NCBI GenBank assembly: GCA_964510785.1
Contig: CAZECM010000116.1
Coordinates: 1 to 8,138 of the forward strand
Reading direction: 5' to 3'
Length of the DNA stretch: 8,138 nt
From: JAAYZM01 sp964510785
Lineage (GTDB): Bacteria; Actinomycetota; Actinomycetes; Actinomycetales; Cellulomonadaceae
Shown: positions 5,813 through 8,138 of the stretch, piece after piece
Layout of the letters: the number at the start of each line of letters is the position of its first letter
Numbering within the stretch: the first letter of the stretch is position 1
Notes under the pieces: model-generated
Told to the model about the DNA's origin: nothing
The model's input: only the letters and a program-made list of their open reading frames with translations
The model's database searches: none
Position numbers and translations under genes: made by a program

Positions 5813-6010
5813 CTCGTGGCGCGCGCAGGCGATCTCCCGACACCCCGTCGCCCGGCGAGCCGGCGCTCGGACCCAAGGAGCTCGCCTGGACTCAGCCGCT
5901 CTTGCTCGATCAGACCGCGCAGTCACTGCGCCAAGAAGAAGGCGTGGCGATGTCGGCTGAGCTGCCCTCGTCGTCACCCACCGTCTTGCCCGTCCTGACC
6001 GCGTCGCTGT
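5813..6010. other. gene-free stretch between tetR and the NUDIX palindrome
   Basis: I see no convincing gene, RNA or repeat here. A forward reading frame is open from 5761 to 6084, but it crosses the tetR 3' end, shows no recognisable motif and lacks a start signal. Base composition is intermediate between the high-GC genes to the left and the lower-GC tetR/SDR pair to the right, so the border of an acquired segment could lie in this stretch. Confidence 0.4.
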
Positions 6011-6598
6011 TCACGTCAGTGGGTGCACGGCGTTCATGGTCGTGTCCAGCAGCGTGTCGAGGTCTCTGTGCTCGTCGGCGCTGAGCCACTGTGCCTGTGC
6101 GGAGTGCAGACAGGTGATCGCTACGGCGGCGAGAGCGTGCGCGCGCAGAGAAGCGTCATCGGTTCCGCCTGCCGGCAGGCGGGATAGGAGCGCCGTCGAG
6201 ATCTCGGTCTGCCAGACGGCCTCCTTGCCCTGCTGCAGAGCGGGGCGTTCGAGCATGAGGCGTCCAAGGGCCTCGGCATTCGGATCGGTACTTGCCTGTT
6301 CGATCAGCGGATCGAAGGAACGGCGAAGGGCGACCCAGGGAGGTTCGTCCGCCGGGCGCCCAGCCAGCGCCTTGGCGATCGCCTGGCCGATGGAGGCGAG
6401 AGCCCCGGCGAATGCCTCGTCCTTGCTCGCGAAGTAGCGGAAGTAGCTGCGTCGGGAGATGCCCGCCGCCTGAGCGATCTCCTCGATCGTCGTCGCCTCG
6501 AATCCCTGGCTCAGAAACAGGTTCATGGCCGCATCGACGATCTCTGTCCGCACGGCCCGACGAGTCCGCTCGCGCAACGACACCTCTTGCTCACTCAT
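6011..6598 (-). CDS. TetR/AcrR-family transcriptional regulator
   Basis: The 195-residue protein has the standard TetR architecture. An N-terminal DNA-binding domain at about 10-62 contains EIVDAAMNLFLSQGFEATTIEEIA, and the recognition helix region reads AAGISRRSYFRYFASKDE (residues 44-61). A helical ligand-binding and dimerisation domain follows to the end. The length is normal for the family. The ligand is unknown. It is divergent from the short-chain dehydrogenase gene, with 89 bp between start codons, the classic layout for a repressor controlling its neighbour and itself. The ATG at 6598 is preceded by TAGCAT at 6 nt and by GTGTCA a further 17 bp upstream, a plausible promoter for a leaderless transcript. 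GC content is noticeably lower than in kynU or pdxT. Confidence 0.95.
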   Translation of the reverse strand: MSEQEVSLRERTRRAVRTEIVDAAMNLFLSQGFEATTIEEIAQAAGISRRSYFRYFASKDEAFAGALASIGQAIAKALAGRPADEPPWVALRRSFDPLIEQASTDPNAEALGRLMLERPALQQGKEAVWQTEISTALLSRLPAGGTDDASLRAHALAAVAITCLHSAQAQWLSADEHRDLDTLLDTTMNAVHPLT

Positions 6599-6604
6599 AC
6601 GATC

Positions 6605-6633
6605 ATGCTACCTTGAAGAGACAGAACTGACAC
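6605..6633 (-). promoter_or_regulatory. candidate tetR promoter in the divergent tetR/SDR control region
   Basis: Reading leftward, GTGTCA (6628-6633, sharing T, G, C and A with TTGACA) is separated by 17 bp from TAGCAT (6605-6610), then 6 nt to the tetR ATG. On the other strand the same bases give CTGACA (6627-6632), five of six matches to a -35 hexamer pointing toward the SDR gene, although no strong -10 follows at the right spacing. A repressor bound here could block both directions. No clean long TetR-type palindrome is visible; CAG-AA-CTG at 6622-6629 and CACGTG at 6635-6640 are only short candidates. Confidence 0.45.
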
Positions 6634-6687
6634 TCACGTGCCACAAACAGCACTAGAGCGACACCTTTGAGACAAGGCGGATGGAAG

Positions 6688-7533
6688 ATGACGAGACGGA
6701 CGATGGTGATCACGGGTGGGTCGGACGGGATTGGCGCCGAAGCGGCACGACAGGCCGCGCGTGCCGGTGAGAACCGGCTCATCCTGGTCGGGCGTTCCGC
6801 CGAGAAGACGGCGTCCGTGGCTCGCGCGCTGGGAGCAGAGCACTTCCTCGCGGACTTCACGCGGTTGGGCGACGTGCGTCGACTCGCCACGGACATCCGG
6901 CAGACCGCGGACCGCGTCGATGTGCTGGCCAACAACGCCGGCGGGGTGTTCGGGGAGCGCACGGTGACCGAGGACGGCAACGAGAAGACGTTCCAAGTCA
7001 ACCTCCTCGCCCCGTTCCTGCTCACCCACCTGCTCCTGGACCTGCTGCAGGCAGGCGACGGCGTCGTGATCAACACATCGAGCGCGTCAGCGAAGATCTT
7101 GGGAAAGGTTGACATCGACGACCTCAACCATGAGAAGACCTACACCCCAATGCGCGCCTACGCCGATGCGAAGCTCGCCAACATCTTGTTCGCCCGCGGC
7201 CTGCACGCCCGCTACCACCCCCAGGGAGTCAACGCCGTTGCCTTCGATCCCGGCAACGTCCGCACCGCGTTCGGCGCAGAGAACGGCGACATCCTCACCA
7301 GGTTGCTCTACCGAACCCCGCTGTCGCGGCTGGCGTTGATCTCACCCGAGAAGGGCGGAGCAAACCTCGCGTACTTCCTCACCGGTACCCCCGGTGTCGA
7401 CTGGGAGCCTGGATGCTTCTACGCACAGCAGAAGCCCGCGACTCCCCGGCAGACCAACAAGCAAGTGGGTGACGACACCTTCATCGACCAGTTCTGGAAC
7501 CGGACCGCCCGACTCGCTGGCGTGGAGAACTGA
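6688..7533 (+). CDS. short-chain dehydrogenase/reductase (retinol dehydrogenase/WWOX-like)
   Basis: The 281-residue cytoplasmic NAD(P)-dependent oxidoreductase has all classical SDR marks: the cofactor loop TGGSDGIG at 9-16, a basic residue after strand two in VGRSAEK (Arg36, favouring NADPH), DFTRLGDVR, NNAGG at 82-86, the active-site serine region INTSSASAK (Ser131/132/134), and YADAK with Tyr158 and Lys162. The Ser-to-Tyr spacing of about 25 residues and the continuation KLANILFARGL are typical of retinol-dehydrogenase-like SDRs rather than the FabG type. The substrate is unknown. The ATG at 6688 is chosen because MTRRTMVITGG puts the loop at the normal distance and AAGGCGG lies 7 nt upstream; a TTG at 6667 would add seven residues. 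It is probably controlled by the divergent TetR regulator. Its base composition is lower in GC than the window's core genes, about 53% in 7081-7140 against 78% in 3721-3780. Confidence 0.95.
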   Translation: MTRRTMVITGGSDGIGAEAARQAARAGENRLILVGRSAEKTASVARALGAEHFLADFTRLGDVRRLATDIRQTADRVDVLANNAGGVFGERTVTEDGNEKTFQVNLLAPFLLTHLLLDLLQAGDGVVINTSSASAKILGKVDIDDLNHEKTYTPMRAYADAKLANILFARGLHARYHPQGVNAVAFDPGNVRTAFGAENGDILTRLLYRTPLSRLALISPEKGGANLAYFLTGTPGVDWEPGCFYAQQKPATPRQTNKQVGDDTFIDQFWNRTARLAGVEN

Positions 7534-7613
7534 TCACGTCAAGAAGCCGTGCCAGAGCACCTGATGAGCGTGGGGCGTGCAAGACGACGGAAGGAGTCGG
7601 TAGCCTGAGCCGG

Positions 7614-7913
7614 TCAGACGGGATCGGTGTACGAGACCGGCTTTCCGGTAGCGCGCGCGTAGGCGATCTCCCAGCTCGTCGACTCACCGATGTACCCGCC
7701 GGGATTGACGACCAACACCCGGTCAGCCAGGTCTATCTTGCGCAGGTGGAGTGCATCCAGCGCAGTCTTCTGCCCGTTGGTGAGCGGCTCGCCTGCTTCG
7801 CCGGGCGCGACGACGATGACGCCCGCGAGGGTCAGCTCGCGATTCACCGCACGCATCTCGTCCCTGAACCGCGTGGAACCGCAGATGCAGACGATCTCAG
7901 GTCGGGCGGGCAC
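7614..7913 (-). CDS. small nucleoside 2-deoxyribosyltransferase-like (DUF4406-type) protein
   Basis: The 99-residue Rossmann-like protein has CGSTRF at 11-16, LRKIDLADRVLVVNPGGYIG at 57-76 and ESTSWEIAYARATGKPV at 77-93. The order G-S-x-F, then D-L-A-D, then G-x-S-T-x-x-E-I matches the nucleoside 2-deoxyribosyltransferase/DNPH1-like group, in which the glutamate corresponding to Glu82 is the usual nucleophile in active enzymes. Activity on nucleosides or nucleotides is an inference. The GTG at 7913 is the only start near the conserved region; the frame upstream is open only because it overlaps pdxS out of frame. GGAGAG at 7916-7921 is a good Shine-Dalgarno, although set close to the GTG. The gene begins 13 bp after the pdxS stop, so it is almost certainly in the pdxS transcript, in the place where pdxT might be expected. 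Confidence 0.8.
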   Translation of the reverse strand: MPARPEIVCICGSTRFRDEMRAVNRELTLAGVIVVAPGEAGEPLTNGQKTALDALHLRKIDLADRVLVVNPGGYIGESTSWEIAYARATGKPVSYTDPV

Positions 7914-7926
7914 GACTCTCCGGCTG

Positions 7927-8138
7927 CTACCAGCCGCGCTCGGCGAGCCGGTGCGGCTCCGGGACGTCCTCGACGTTGATGCCCACCATCGCCTCGCCGA
8001 GCCCACGCGAGACCTTGGCGATCGTGTCGGGGTCGTCGAAGAACGTCGTGGCCTTGACGATCGCGGCGGCACGCTCGGCGGGGTTGCCGGACTTGAAGAT
8101 GCCCGAGCCCACGAACACGCCCTCGGCGCCGAGCTGCA
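7927..8138 (-). CDS. pdxS: pyridoxal 5'-phosphate synthase subunit PdxS (C-terminal part, truncated by window edge)
   Basis: The last 69 codons of pdxS enter from the right edge and end at a TAG at 7927. The sequence QLGAEGVFVGSGIFKSGNP, then AIVKATTFFDDPDTIAKVSRGLGEAMVGINVEDVPEPHRLAERGW, is the highly conserved end of PdxS (SNZ/YaaD). It includes the GSGIFKS phosphate-binding loop of the (beta/alpha)8 barrel. PdxS assembles into a dodecamer and builds PLP using ammonia delivered by PdxT. The missing part, about 230 residues including the catalytic lysines, lies to the right of the window. The C-terminus looks intact. Its partner gene pdxT lies 6.8 kb further along in the same orientation. 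Confidence 0.97.
   Translation of the reverse strand, partial: QLGAEGVFVGSGIFKSGNPAERAAAIVKATTFFDDPDTIAKVSRGLGEAMVGINVEDVPEPHRLAERGW

Noticed and set aside
5761..6084. Forward open frame covering the gap between the NUDIX gene and tetR
   Set aside because: No start signal or family motif, and it ends inside the antisense of tetR. It is too weak to call a gene or pseudogene.

Overview
The window comes from the chromosome of a very GC-rich actinobacterium. The protein sequences and several leaderless-looking starts (a TANNNT box 6-8 nt before the start codon) fit Micrococcales such as the Cellulomonas/Promicromonosporaceae group. The genus is an inference. There is no rRNA, tRNA, CRISPR array or recognisable transposase. 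No gene-free stretch exceeds 300 bases; the longest are 2202-2401 and 5769-6010.

Left edge (1-1138, minus strand): pdxT, the glutaminase subunit of PLP (vitamin B6) synthase, followed 12 bp later by the start of a YebC/TACO1-family gene that runs off the window. Right edge (7614-8138, minus strand): the C-terminus of pdxS, the PLP-forming subunit of the same enzyme, followed 13 bp later by a small nucleoside 2-deoxyribosyltransferase-like gene. The two halves of one two-subunit enzyme therefore point the same way but lie about 6.8 kb apart, with unrelated genes between them.

Between them, left to right: (a) 1191-2331, a DUF559-type nuclease-fold gene with an AbiEi-like N-terminus, bracketed by two related palindromes exactly 1100 bp apart; (b) a two-membrane-segment protein of unknown function, reading rightward; (c) a kynureninase, reading rightward; (d) a NUDIX hydrolase and a lipoate-ligase-family protein, reading leftward as a pair and ending in an 8-bp tail overlap with kynureninase; (e) a divergent tetR/short-chain dehydrogenase pair with visibly lower GC, which looks like an acquired regulator-plus-enzyme module.

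The most interesting structure is the matched pair of palindromes around the DUF559 gene. They share spacing and a GCCCT-nAC-AGGGC core. One contains the gene's stop codon. The other lies in a divergent intergenic region where no terminator is needed. They look like the ends or recognition sites of a small repeated or mobile cassette. The second notable feature is the separation of pdxS from pdxT by a mixed set of genes, which suggests this junction has accumulated insertions.
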